Positions 30,337-38,866 of a DNA stretch of 64,000 bases are shown in pieces. The DNA comes from an uncultured Collinsella sp. (GTDB lineage: Bacteria > Actinomycetota > Coriobacteriia > Coriobacteriales > Coriobacteriaceae). The first letter of the stretch is position 1, and each line of letters opens with the position of its first letter. The notes under the pieces are model-generated. The model was not told where the DNA came from, did no database searches, and worked only from the letters and a program-made list of their open reading frames with translations. Position numbers and translations under genes: made by a program. The stretch spans positions 5,677 through 69,676 of the forward strand of contig UQLB01000011.1 in the NCBI GenBank assembly GCA_900541725.1, in the 5' to 3' direction.

Positions 30337-31554
30337 ATGTTTTGCCCCAAATGCGGTAGCAAAATAAGCGACGATGCGCGATTCTGTACCGAATGCGGCC
30401 TGCCCTTGGGCGGGCTCTCGGGCAAGACTGCGGCCGAGGAGGGGCCCAAGGGCAGGCCGCCGGAGCGAGAATCATCGTCCGCTGAAGTCATATTGGAACC
30501 CACAGATACCGAAACGGACTCTGCGATAGGATCCGCGAATGCCGAGTCCACAGCAGAACCGAGCCCCGAACCGGTCTCGAAGACTGCGAGTAGCGGTCAC
30601 TCCCAGATGTACAACTTCTTTATGCAACGCTGTCAGGTCGGTAACCGCCTAGTGCCGCAGTTCGCTATCATGATCGCCGCATTTATCGCCGCGGCAGGCA
30701 TCGCTTACGCTGCTTTCATGCTCTACAAGAACGTCATCGAGCCCAATCTCCAGCAGCAATCCGTGCAGCAGGAGCAAACGACCGAAAGGCCCAAGAAGGA
30801 CGAGAGAGCGGCCGAAGAAGTTGTCTATACGTTGGAGGCAAAATCATTGACGGTGTCTGCTCCGGTCGACCCTATGTTAAATCGGGGCGAGCGGACTGAC
30901 ATGGAATGGTCCTATCCGCAACTTAAGAGCTCCGCCAAAGACGACATCAAAGACAAAATTAACAAGGCGATTCTCGAGCCACTTCAAATTGATGCGGAGC
31001 GAACGAATCGAGCATCAGATAATGAGCAATCAAATGCTGAGCTGTACCCCGACGGCGAATTTCCCTGCATATCGAGAAACGTGACGGTTACGTACATGGA
31101 TGAGAACTATTTTTGTATCCGTGACGAGCGCTATTCGACGGGATGGGGTCCGCATGGCGACACGGTTGTGACTGGTGTTATTTTTGATTTGCATACGGGT
31201 GATACTGTTAGTCCTCAGGACATGTTTGGCATTGATACCGAGGATCTTGCCAGTTCTATGAGTTCGGCAGTTTGGCCGTATCTTACGGAAATGCGCAGAG
31301 AGCATCCGTCTGATTACAATTCTATGCTCATGCGGAGCGATTCTTCAGACTATTCAATCAAGGGCTCAACATGCTTGTATGTGACATCCAAGGGACTGGT
31401 GTATCGCACCGAAGACTATGAGCTCGGTTCTTTTGCGGACGGCAATTGCGAGATTTTGGTTGCGTCCTGGGATGATGAGTCTCAAGTGGGGTCCGAAGTA
31501 ACCCCTGATGAGGTCAAGGACGGTACAACGGTGAAAGTCGATAAGGAGGACTAA
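30337..31554 (+). CDS. Zinc-ribbon membrane protein with DUF3298/RsiV-like outer domain
   Basis: A 405-residue protein. The N-terminal zinc ribbon has C3, C6, C17 and C20. A Ser/Glu/Pro-rich linker leads to FMQRCQVGNRLVPQ and a membrane helix (about 112-135, AAGIAYAAFMLYK). The exported C-terminal part resembles the DUF3298/RsiV fold: GWGPHGDTVVTGVIFDLHTG, then VSPQDMF and a late YELGSFADGNCEILVAS. ATG 30337 is the start. The stalk closely matches that of the protein at 36964-38478, while the outer domains differ. One base separates it from the next gene. Function is unknown; ribbon inside and ligand domain outside suggests a sensor or envelope regulator. Confidence 0.78.
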   Translation: MFCPKCGSKISDDARFCTECGLPLGGLSGKTAAEEGPKGRPPERESSSAEVILEPTDTETDSAIGSANAESTAEPSPEPVSKTASSGHSQMYNFFMQRCQVGNRLVPQFAIMIAAFIAAAGIAYAAFMLYKNVIEPNLQQQSVQQEQTTERPKKDERAAEEVVYTLEAKSLTVSAPVDPMLNRGERTDMEWSYPQLKSSAKDDIKDKINKAILEPLQIDAERTNRASDNEQSNAELYPDGEFPCISRNVTVTYMDENYFCIRDERYSTGWGPHGDTVVTGVIFDLHTGDTVSPQDMFGIDTEDLASSMSSAVWPYLTEMRREHPSDYNSMLMRSDSSDYSIKGSTCLYVTSKGLVYRTEDYELGSFADGNCEILVASWDDESQVGSEVTPDEVKDGTTVKVDKED

Positions 31555-31555
31555 C

Positions 31556-33172
31556 ATGTTCTGTCCCAACTGTGGGTTTGAGCTTGATGACGATTTGCGC
31601 TACTGCACTGAGTGCGGCTACGCGCTCGAGGATGCAAAGGCGGTACTGAGCTCTGCCAGCGACGAAGTGGCAGAAGAACCTTCCGTTATCAATGAAGCTG
31701 CGGAAGAGATTTTCGCTAGTGGCGAAACGGAGAAGGAGTCTTCCGCCGGTGCCGAGGCGGGGGAGGAAAAGTCGCCCGTGGAGAGCGAACCCGTAGCGGA
31801 CGAAGAAGACGACCAGCCCAAAGACGACGTGTCGTCCGGTGCAACGCCTTCGATTCCTGCCGTGCGCGCCGACCGGCCAAAACCGAGCAATCCGGTCGTC
31901 AAGCCCGTCGCGGCGCCAGCCCCTGTTTCTGCGGTGAATGCATCCGCACGGAAAAAGGAGCCCAAGGCGCTCTATATCGTTGGTATCGTCGTTGGTGTGG
32001 CAGTCATTGCCATCTTTAGCTATCTGCTGTTCTTTAGCAAGTCCGGCGACGTTGCCCATTACGGCCAGGACAAAGCCATCGTGGTGGTCCAAGAATCCAA
32101 GATCACCCCGACCGACGCAAAGGGCGAGAAGCTCAAGAAGTACTCGGTGACCCTGAACGGCGACAACGGCTACAGCACCAACGCTGAGGTTAAGGGTGAC
32201 GAGGGCTTCACGGTAAGCCAGTTTCCCGATGTTAAACCGGGAAAATATACTCTTACCGTTAAGGACTCTAATTCCAAAGTCGAGTGGGCTATCCCCGTCG
32301 AAGTCGTTGATAACTCTAAATCCGCTGATGCCGTAAAAGAGGTTTCCCTCGAGGTGCCTAAGGTCAACGAGGCCGATACAAAGACAGACAAAGGCGACAA
32401 GAAGGATGGAGGCACCGCGGCGGACAATACCGCTGCGTATGCCGCTTACAAGCAAAAGTGCCAGGAATACCTAGCGTGTTATGGAGAGCCACAAATTGTT
32501 GAGGTGACTGATTCTGTCTATGCGATGCGAGGGCTTTGCCTTGTCGACCTCGTTGATTTTGATCAGGATGGCCAGCCTGAGTTCTTGACCGTTGTGAACG
32601 GTATGAGCGATGACGAATTAAAGAGTGCTTGGAATGGAGATATAGAGGGACTTCAGAAGTCCTACACCGTAGAGGTTTGGTCGGCAGCTGATGGTGGTGT
32701 CAAGAGACTTTACAGTCAAAATTGGCTTGATAACAGCAATGGAGGAACGATGTTTCTTCCGCTGGTTAAAGCGGATGGCGGCAGCATCCTCGTAAGCCAA
32801 AGAACATATGAGATGAGCAATGCGATTACGGCATTGCTCGCTGGCAGGCAGGCTTTGGCCGGGGACAATACTTCGGTATATGGCAAGAAAGGCGATGTTT
32901 TTTCGCTTGTAAGCAACTACGAGTCCTGGGGAGTTGAGCCGAGCGAGGGCAATGGCTACGTAGAATATTATGCGTCGGAGGGCAAGGAAATTTCCGAGAC
33001 GGACTATAATGCTCTATATCAGCAATTTGGCTATGGGCACAATTACCGGACATACTACTTCCTTGATTTCTCAACCTCAGGTTACGGTTCTATTTCAGGG
33101 GAATCCCACGTCGATCCCAATCAAGTTGCGGAAGTCACCAAAGATACGCTCAAAAAGGTGGGAATCGAATAA
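31556..33172 (+). CDS. Zinc-ribbon membrane protein with large outer domain
   Basis: A 538-residue protein. The N-terminal ribbon uses C3, C6, C17 and C20, the same spacing as its neighbours. An acidic linker to residue 130 leads to a helix at about 141-162 (VGIVVGVAVIAIFSYLLFF). A beta-rich domain follows (YSVTLNGDNGYSTNAEVKG), then a C-terminal domain with a DFDQDGQPEFL calcium-loop-like motif. A related FDDLNGDGIDELL motif occurs in the protein at 36964-38478. The ATG follows the previous stop by one base, so the two genes are co-translated. Confidence 0.78.
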   Translation: MFCPNCGFELDDDLRYCTECGYALEDAKAVLSSASDEVAEEPSVINEAAEEIFASGETEKESSAGAEAGEEKSPVESEPVADEEDDQPKDDVSSGATPSIPAVRADRPKPSNPVVKPVAAPAPVSAVNASARKKEPKALYIVGIVVGVAVIAIFSYLLFFSKSGDVAHYGQDKAIVVVQESKITPTDAKGEKLKKYSVTLNGDNGYSTNAEVKGDEGFTVSQFPDVKPGKYTLTVKDSNSKVEWAIPVEVVDNSKSADAVKEVSLEVPKVNEADTKTDKGDKKDGGTAADNTAAYAAYKQKCQEYLACYGEPQIVEVTDSVYAMRGLCLVDLVDFDQDGQPEFLTVVNGMSDDELKSAWNGDIEGLQKSYTVEVWSAADGGVKRLYSQNWLDNSNGGTMFLPLVKADGGSILVSQRTYEMSNAITALLAGRQALAGDNTSVYGKKGDVFSLVSNYESWGVEPSEGNGYVEYYASEGKEISETDYNALYQQFGYGHNYRTYYFLDFSTSGYGSISGESHVDPNQVAEVTKDTLKKVGIE

Positions 33173-33178
33173 AAACTG

Positions 33179-33213
33179 AAAGGGGCTTGGAAAACTGTTT
33201 CCAAGCCCCTTTC
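33179..33213. terminator. Bidirectional terminator between convergent genes
   Basis: AAAGGGGCTTGGAAA-ACTG-TTTCCAAGCCCCTTT, a 15-bp perfect stem between the zinc-ribbon gene and the convergent ATPase gene. Confidence 0.92.
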
Positions 33214-34596
33214 TTATAGTAGTTGCTCGAGCCCAACAAGCCTCGCGTTGCTTGTTTGAGCCGCTCTATTTTGACACGCTTTGGTAAATCCACTCTTGCT
33301 AAACAAGTAGTACTGTTTGATCGGCCGGCCCAGCAGCGCGCTGCGCCGCTCGAGTGTTTCAAGAACGTCGGTATCTACGGGCTCGTTTCTCCATTTGCAC
33401 TCGCCAACGATGAGCTCCCCATCGGCGTCCTCAAGCACAACGTCAATCTCTTCTTGCCGGCGCGTGTTCGGGTTCGTGCCCCACCAAGAGCCGATTGCCT
33501 TGGGCAGCACATCCAGCTCGCTCTCAACAACCTGCCGCATCAACCACTGGCGGCACACTTCTTCAAATGCAGGGCCCACAAAGGTAGGCAGGTCACGTTT
33601 GACGATACGTGCAGCAACGGCGGCCCCGAGTCCCTCTTCGATCGTTCCTGCGTACTGTGGAACAAACCGATACCAAAACCTAAACAGGTTATCGCAGATC
33701 CGATAGGCTACCCTGCGTTTTGTTGCCTTTACAACAGGCGTGACGCGCTCAACGATTCGCAGCTCGATCAATGCGTCGAGCAGTCGCGCGACCTGTGGAG
33801 TTGCGAGGTGGGTAACATCGGCAATTTCTTTGGAGCGTACACAGCCGTTGGCAATGGCGGTTATGACGGCATTGTAGATAGCTGGGCTGCGGACCTCTTG
33901 CAGCAGATAGTTCTGGGGTTCGGCATACAAAAACGCATCTTGACGCAACAGCGCATGCTCAAGGTTCCATTGAGTGGAACGCGTGCCATCGAGCTGCGAT
34001 AGATAGAGCGGCATCCCGCCAACAACGGAATACAGCTCGATGACCCTTTCGATGGGTGCATCGGGAAGCATGAGAGCCACGTCAAAGATGGTGAAGGGGT
34101 CAATGCGCAGCTGCATGGTGCGGCGTCCATAAAGAGGGCTTTGGTGTCCTAGTACCTGGTGTTCCATAAAGCTCATGGACGATCCGCAGAGCACGAGGAA
34201 CAGCTTGCTCGTGTCTTTATGTCGATCGATAAGCGTTTGCAGGCACGACGAGACGCCCGGATCGCTCTCGGCGAGGTAGGGATACTCGTCAATAATCAGA
34301 ACGATTCGCTCTGTTTTGGCGTGTTCGAAGACGGATTCGAGTGCAACCTGGATAGAGGGGAACGCTGCTCCTGCGGCGCTATCGTCAAGTATCTCGCGGC
34401 TGAGCAGCGCGAGGTTTTCGCTTGCAACGGTTTGCTGTCCGGTAAAGAAGATCACATGGGGTTTGCCCTGTGTAAAGACGCGAAGCAGGCTGGTTTTACC
34501 CACGCGACGCCTTCCATAGACTACGGCAAACTGAAAGGAACCTTTTTGATAGGCGGTTTCCAGGGATTCAAGCTCTTCCCGACGTCCAACAAACAT
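33214..34596 (-). CDS. AAA ATPase with C-terminal DUF234 (PD-(D/E)XK-like) domain
   Basis: A 460-residue protein of the archaeal-type ATPase family. It begins FVGRREELESLE and has Walker A YGRRRVGKTSL near residue 30 and Walker B LIIDEYPYLA near 100. A winged-helix region (SKEIADVTHLATPQVARLLDAL) follows. The DUF234 end carries EEIDVVLEDADGELIVGECKW, an apparent D-x(n)-ECK nuclease-like core. Such proteins are widespread, and their role is unsettled (defence and DNA handling have been suggested). Its start is preceded on the minus strand by TTAGTAATA direct repeats. Confidence 0.88.
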   Translation of the reverse strand: MFVGRREELESLETAYQKGSFQFAVVYGRRRVGKTSLLRVFTQGKPHVIFFTGQQTVASENLALLSREILDDSAAGAAFPSIQVALESVFEHAKTERIVLIIDEYPYLAESDPGVSSCLQTLIDRHKDTSKLFLVLCGSSMSFMEHQVLGHQSPLYGRRTMQLRIDPFTIFDVALMLPDAPIERVIELYSVVGGMPLYLSQLDGTRSTQWNLEHALLRQDAFLYAEPQNYLLQEVRSPAIYNAVITAIANGCVRSKEIADVTHLATPQVARLLDALIELRIVERVTPVVKATKRRVAYRICDNLFRFWYRFVPQYAGTIEEGLGAAVAARIVKRDLPTFVGPAFEEVCRQWLMRQVVESELDVLPKAIGSWWGTNPNTRRQEEIDVVLEDADGELIVGECKWRNEPVDTDVLETLERRSALLGRPIKQYYLFSKSGFTKACQNRAAQTSNARLVGLEQLL

Positions 34597-34611
34597 GATG
34601 CGCCTCGTTCA

Positions 34612-34657
34612 TATATGTATTACTAACATATATATTACTAACACGTATATGAGTAAC
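34612..34657. promoter_or_regulatory. AT-rich direct repeats before the ATPase gene
   Basis: TATTACTAACA occurs at 34618-34628 and 34633-34643, and a partial copy (TATGAGTAAC) at 34648-34657, all within an AT-rich patch just upstream of the minus-strand ATPase start. The 15-base spacing fits an operator or promoter. Most likely it controls the ATPase gene. Confidence 0.55.
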
Positions 34658-34698
34658 TTTCCACCCGTCAATCGGATGGCAAAGAAATGACAGCGTTT

Positions 34699-36057
34699 CT
34701 ACTTAACGAGGCGCTTGAGTTTGGCATAGTCCTGAATCTGCTTTTTGCGCTTGGCGTTGAGGAGGTTGTTGAGGTCGAGCTTCTCAATGGTGCAGCGTTT
34801 GAGTAGCTCGGAGCTGTCAAAGCCGTTTAACTCAATGTCTACATCCAGATCGTGCTTGAGCTTGGTCCATTTATTGAGCTGCGAGCGCACGTAGGCCGCG
34901 GGACGTTCTATCTCGTTGGCGATGTCGCGTACGCTGGCGCCCGTTCCAAACAACTCGCGTATCTTTGCCGTCTCCTTGCGCGTGCGCTCGTTTTTGGCAT
35001 CGGTCTTGCATCGATCGCTGCAGTAGTGCCGTTTGACGCCACGATGCCCGGCAAGTGAGTAGGCGCGTCCGCACTGCTCACAATAGCCGATCTTGACGGT
35101 GCTCAGCTTGCGCGAAAAATCAAACCAGAGCCACGAGAGATAGCTGTCAAACGAGAGGAACCCTGTGGATTCGTTGCCCTGGAACACATCCACGTGCGCG
35201 CCCGAGAGATGCGAGATCACGAGCGCCTGCACCAAAGCGGTGAGTGCATCGCGGTCATCGTTGTCGAGTTCTTCGCGGCGCTCCTGGATATCTGCTTGAG
35301 GGTCGATTACATAGAAGCTCTCCTCGCTATTGCTGACCTTGAGTCGCGCTGAAATCTCCGAGCTGGAGTCTTCGTCCATGTAGAACATCGCCTGCAAAAC
35401 ACTGAAGTCATTGGCGGTGAGCTCGTGTTCAAAAGAGAGCACGTTGAGTGCAACGAGGGATTCTTCCTCGTCGATCATAAACATAAAGGCGTAGAAATAT
35501 CCCGCATCGGATTCGATTTTGCGCACGATGGGCAGGTTTTTGAATGAGTCGGTATAATCTCCGCCCGCCCTCAGGATAGTGGTGTAGATCTTGAAGGATG
35601 ACCCGTTTGCCGCGCAGGTTACCACTGATTTCTCGATTCTTTCCAATGCGGAGACCTTTGCGATGGTGCAGCTCCCGTTGAGGTATTCCTGGATGCGCAT
35701 GGCAATAAGTGCTGCCATCGCGGCATTGGCCCAATCGCGTACGGATTCTATTGCGTGCTTGCCAAAAAGCGGCCCGGTCTGTTCGGCGTAATCAAGTACG
35801 TTAAAGAGGCTTGCGCGGAAGGGCTGCTCTTTAACGGCGGTGGGTTCGATGCATGATGCCAGCCTGATCAGATCGGCATGGCGCTCGCTGTGTGCGGGCC
35901 CTTCGTTGCTTTTGCTGCCGGCCAGCTCGGTGGGCATGTAGAGTTCAAAGACAAGCTGGGCCTCGCCAACGGGCCTATTGGGTTCGTTCTCTATGAGGTT
36001 GACTTTCTTAAACGGAATCGAACCTTCAACGGTGCGTGTTTGGGAGAACTCAAACAT
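34699..36057 (-). CDS. Treble-clef zinc finger and HTH protein of unknown function
   Basis: A 452-residue protein. Residues 1-310 are a soluble domain I do not recognise. Near 325-352 lies a zinc finger with CEQCGRAY, H, and YCSDRCK, in the style of CGNR-type treble clefs. A helix-turn-helix follows (FGTGASVRDIANEIERPAAY, then VRSQLNKW). The C-terminus is lysine-rich. The layout suggests a DNA- or RNA-binding regulator with an N-terminal sensing domain. It is divergent from the zinc-ribbon gene at 36197. Confidence 0.75.
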   Translation of the reverse strand: MFEFSQTRTVEGSIPFKKVNLIENEPNRPVGEAQLVFELYMPTELAGSKSNEGPAHSERHADLIRLASCIEPTAVKEQPFRASLFNVLDYAEQTGPLFGKHAIESVRDWANAAMAALIAMRIQEYLNGSCTIAKVSALERIEKSVVTCAANGSSFKIYTTILRAGGDYTDSFKNLPIVRKIESDAGYFYAFMFMIDEEESLVALNVLSFEHELTANDFSVLQAMFYMDEDSSSEISARLKVSNSEESFYVIDPQADIQERREELDNDDRDALTALVQALVISHLSGAHVDVFQGNESTGFLSFDSYLSWLWFDFSRKLSTVKIGYCEQCGRAYSLAGHRGVKRHYCSDRCKTDAKNERTRKETAKIRELFGTGASVRDIANEIERPAAYVRSQLNKWTKLKHDLDVDIELNGFDSSELLKRCTIEKLDLNNLLNAKRKKQIQDYAKLKRLVK

Positions 36058-36196
36058 TGTTATCCCTGTCTCTAGCTGCAGGTTTAATAGCGTAGCACGT
36101 TTAGGAAAATTACCCGGTCAAAATCTCTATATCGGATAAACGACAAATCGTATCTTGTGATCGTCAAGAAAAGGGGTAACGAGAAAGGACCCGATC

Positions 36197-36814
36197 ATGC
36201 ATTGCAAACAGTGTGGAGCAGAGATTAACGACGGCGCCAAGTTCTGCGGCGTGTGCGGAACGCCTACGGTCGCGGCTGCGGCCAGCACGGCGGGAGATGC
36301 GATTTACGTTGAGGCCCGGCCGATTGAGAGCCAGTCTGTCGAGGCTCAGTTTCAAGCGGCGGAGGATGCAGAGGCCGCTGCTTGCCTGCGAGATTCACTT
36401 CGCGAGTCCATCGGGTCCCTTACGCGAGCGTCGGTGATTTCGTTGCTCTATGTGCTCTTTTTCAATTACGTGCTGGGAGGGGGCTCGCTGGGGCTCGACT
36501 ATATGATTCTGCTGGCGCTGCTTCTGATTGGTCCCTGGAAGGTGATTATCTCGCTGTACCGCAGCGGTGTAAGGCTTCCCTTTGTCTATGGTGGCGGCAT
36601 TATCGGTATCACGATTATGCTAATCGAACTTGTGGTTCTCGTGGGCCTTCCTGTCGTTGTTCTGATGCTTTTTTACTGGTTGGGCAGCGTGATTCACGGA
36701 GCGGTTCCGGTTGTTCCCGAATTAGCCCCGATGACGATGGTGGCACTTTGGCCTATCGTCTCGGTTGCCAACATCATCTTCAAGGCAATCAAGCTGCACA
36801 TGGCTCGCGCCTAG
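36197..36814 (+). CDS. Zinc-ribbon multi-helix membrane protein
   Basis: A 205-residue protein. The N-terminal ribbon has C3, C6, C17 and C20. A short linker leads to about four hydrophobic helices (ASVISLLYVLFFNYVLGG; YMILLALLLIGPWKVII; GITIMLIELVVLVGLPVVVL; MVALWPIVSVANIIF). It has no large outer domain, unlike the other three ribbon proteins. ATG 36197 follows GAAAGGA. Confidence 0.78.
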   Translation: MHCKQCGAEINDGAKFCGVCGTPTVAAAASTAGDAIYVEARPIESQSVEAQFQAAEDAEAAACLRDSLRESIGSLTRASVISLLYVLFFNYVLGGGSLGLDYMILLALLLIGPWKVIISLYRSGVRLPFVYGGGIIGITIMLIELVVLVGLPVVVLMLFYWLGSVIHGAVPVVPELAPMTMVALWPIVSVANIIFKAIKLHMARA

Positions 36815-36963
36815 CAAGTAGCCCGTCGCATGCCTTCCGCGTGGGGTCAGGCGAATTTGAAAGGTGAAAGAAAAGGTTTACAGTCGAGCAAATTGTCCTG
36901 GGCCTTTTCTGTTTGCAGGCTGTGGGCTATCGTTTCGATATGCTGAAGTTCTAGGGGGGATAT

Positions 36964-38478
36964 ATGTACTGCGCAAGCTGCGGGGCAAAGATCAAAGACG
37001 GGGCGCGATACTGTTCCGCATGCGGAAAACCGTTGGATGTGGATGATGCGCCGGCGAATGCTCAGCAGCCGCTTCCTTCAGGTACAGCAAAGGCGCCTGC
37101 TGATAGAAAAGCGACGAGCGATCCTGCTGCATCTTGCGCAGAGAGCGCTTTTCCGGCGCACTCTGATCATATGTCCTTTGCGGCCTTTATGATGCAGCGT
37201 CGGCAGATCGGCCGTTTTGCCGTGCCTACGTTTGTCACCATTCTTGCAGCAATCATCTTTACCGCTGGTGTCGCCTACGCACTGGTCAAAGCTTACGAGG
37301 CCTTTGTGATGCCTCAGCTGCAGCAGCAGGAACAGCCGGCTGCAGTCGAGAACAAGTCGTCTAAAAAGAAGGTCGCGGCAGCTAACAAGAAAGCGCACGA
37401 GGCCTACGAGGGCGTGGTTGCGCGTTACGAGGACTTTGTGAGCTATTGCGAACAGAAGGGAGCTGGTACTGCCAACTACGACGACTGGGCTCTGGGGCGC
37501 GGCGATGATTCTGGGCTGGGGCAGATATTCGTTTATGACAGCCAGAATGCTCCCGGCTTTTTAAACTACTACTATGCTTTCGATGATTTGAACGGTGACG
37601 GAATTGACGAGCTGCTTATTGGGTCTGTCGATGCGCAGAACGATATTTCGGCGATTGTAGGTGCCTACTGCTTTGTTGATGGAAAGGCCGTTTCGGTTAT
37701 GCCTTCGTCAGAGATGGTAGAAGGCTCCAACAATATGACGAATCGGTATGACGGTTTTATTGCTCAGGGTGAGAGCCAAGTCATTACTGTCTGCAAGGAC
37801 GGCATCGTTAAATTTACTTGTAGTCAGGATTGTAACCAGGCAGATTTCTATATTTCGCTTACTGCAAAGGGTCCTGAGGTCGTAGACGCGGTGCAAATTC
37901 AAAATAAGGAATTCGATAGACAGAATGGCACCTACTTGGTGAGGACCGTCGAGGATGGTGGCAAACCACAGGAGACGATGGTCCAGGGGCGTGAAGAAGC
38001 GTGCAAAATTCTTGACGAGATTGCCGGGGAGCATCCGGAGGCCGACATTGAAAAGCCGTCTGCAAGCAGCGATATGTGGAAGGCATTCAAAGGGGCGGAG
38101 CCTTCGGAGAACTCTTTGAAGGACGGCTCTGGCACCGCAGACGATCGAACTGGCGCATCTCAAGCACCATCTGAAGCGGCATCCGATAGCGGCGACGATG
38201 GGGAGGCCGCTGCGGGCGACGATGGGGAGGCCGCTGCGGGCGACGATGGCGTGATCGCCGACATGGATGCGTTCATTGCAAACGCCAAGCGCGAGTTGAT
38301 TGTGCCAGATGACGCCTCTATTACGTACAAGGTCGCTGATAGGCCAAGCTATTGGGAGGGGGCGGCAACGTACGTTTGGTACGTCGAGTTTTATAAAGAC
38401 GGAAAGGTCGTAGCGTCCGCGGAATGCGGCTCTGAAGGGTATCCGTGCCGGTCGATTATGGCCTATCACGAGAGCTAG
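36964..38478 (+). CDS. Zinc-ribbon membrane protein with EF-hand-like outer domain
   Basis: A 504-residue protein. The ribbon uses C3, C6, C17 and C20. The stalk FMMQRRQIGRFAVPTFV, the membrane helix (about 80-103) with AGVAYAL, and the following QLQQQEQ parallel those of the protein at 30337-31554. The outer part has a coiled segment, FDDLNGDGIDELLIG (a calcium-loop-like motif), and a late module starting near residue 435. Between them an eight-residue unit GDDGEAAA repeats twice in perfect 24-bp copies. ATG 36964 follows AGGGGGGA. Confidence 0.78.
   Translation: MYCASCGAKIKDGARYCSACGKPLDVDDAPANAQQPLPSGTAKAPADRKATSDPAASCAESAFPAHSDHMSFAAFMMQRRQIGRFAVPTFVTILAAIIFTAGVAYALVKAYEAFVMPQLQQQEQPAAVENKSSKKKVAAANKKAHEAYEGVVARYEDFVSYCEQKGAGTANYDDWALGRGDDSGLGQIFVYDSQNAPGFLNYYYAFDDLNGDGIDELLIGSVDAQNDISAIVGAYCFVDGKAVSVMPSSEMVEGSNNMTNRYDGFIAQGESQVITVCKDGIVKFTCSQDCNQADFYISLTAKGPEVVDAVQIQNKEFDRQNGTYLVRTVEDGGKPQETMVQGREEACKILDEIAGEHPEADIEKPSASSDMWKAFKGAEPSENSLKDGSGTADDRTGASQAPSEAASDSGDDGEAAAGDDGEAAAGDDGVIADMDAFIANAKRELIVPDDASITYKVADRPSYWEGAATYVWYVEFYKDGKVVASAECGSEGYPCRSIMAYHES
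38194..38247 (+). repeat. 24-bp tandem repeat in the coding region
   Basis: Two perfect copies of GACGATGGGGAGGCCGCTGC plus GGGC, and a partial third (GACGATGG). They encode GDDGEAAA units in the linker of the zinc-ribbon protein. Such exact repeats can change copy number by slippage. Confidence 0.85.
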
Positions 38479-38579
38479 TAACTTTAGCCGAGGCATTTTG
38501 GCATTACGGCGTGCGCGGCTCCTATACCTTTCCCCTTGTTCCATCCGACGAGTTTAGTTACAGCTAAAACGGCCGTTAC

Positions 38580-38669
38580 GAAGAGCTGACCGAGAGTCCG
38601 AAGACGCTCGCCCGCTAAGCGGGTATGCCCCAAAAGGGTATCTGGGGTTCGAACCCTCCCGGTTCTTCG
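38580..38669 (+). tRNA. tRNA-Ser(GCU)-like sequence, unusual or decayed
   Basis: Ninety bases fold mostly as a class II tRNA. The acceptor GAAGAGCTG (38580-38588) pairs over 9 bp with CGGTTCTTC (38660-38668), two G-U pairs included. The anticodon stem CTCGC/GCGGG holds the loop CCGCTAA with GCT. The variable arm ATGCCC/GGGTAT and the T loop TTCGAAC with GGGG/CCTC are intact. Three features are abnormal: the acceptor has 9 rather than 7 pairs, position 33 is C instead of U, and the D arm lacks a good stem and the GG pair. CCA is not encoded. It is either a decayed tRNA-Ser or a non-canonical one. It lies between two zinc-ribbon transcription units. Confidence 0.45.
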
Positions 38670-38866
38670 TCAGTTGACCAAAGGTGCGACATTATTGCCG
38701 CTCGCCGGTGGGTGACTAAATGCGATGACTTGAGGGCTATAATTAACCGAGCTAAGTTGGGGGATAGATTGAGACGCACGGGCTTTCGATGCGCCTGTCG
38801 GCTCGGCATTTCGCAATTCATTAGACACGCGGAGCGCGTGGTTTGGGATTAACGAAAGGAATCAGC

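Noticed and set aside
38580..38669. Selenocysteine tRNA
   Set aside because: The nine-pair acceptor is suggestive, but the anticodon loop reads GCT, not TCA, and the D arm is not of the six-pair type.
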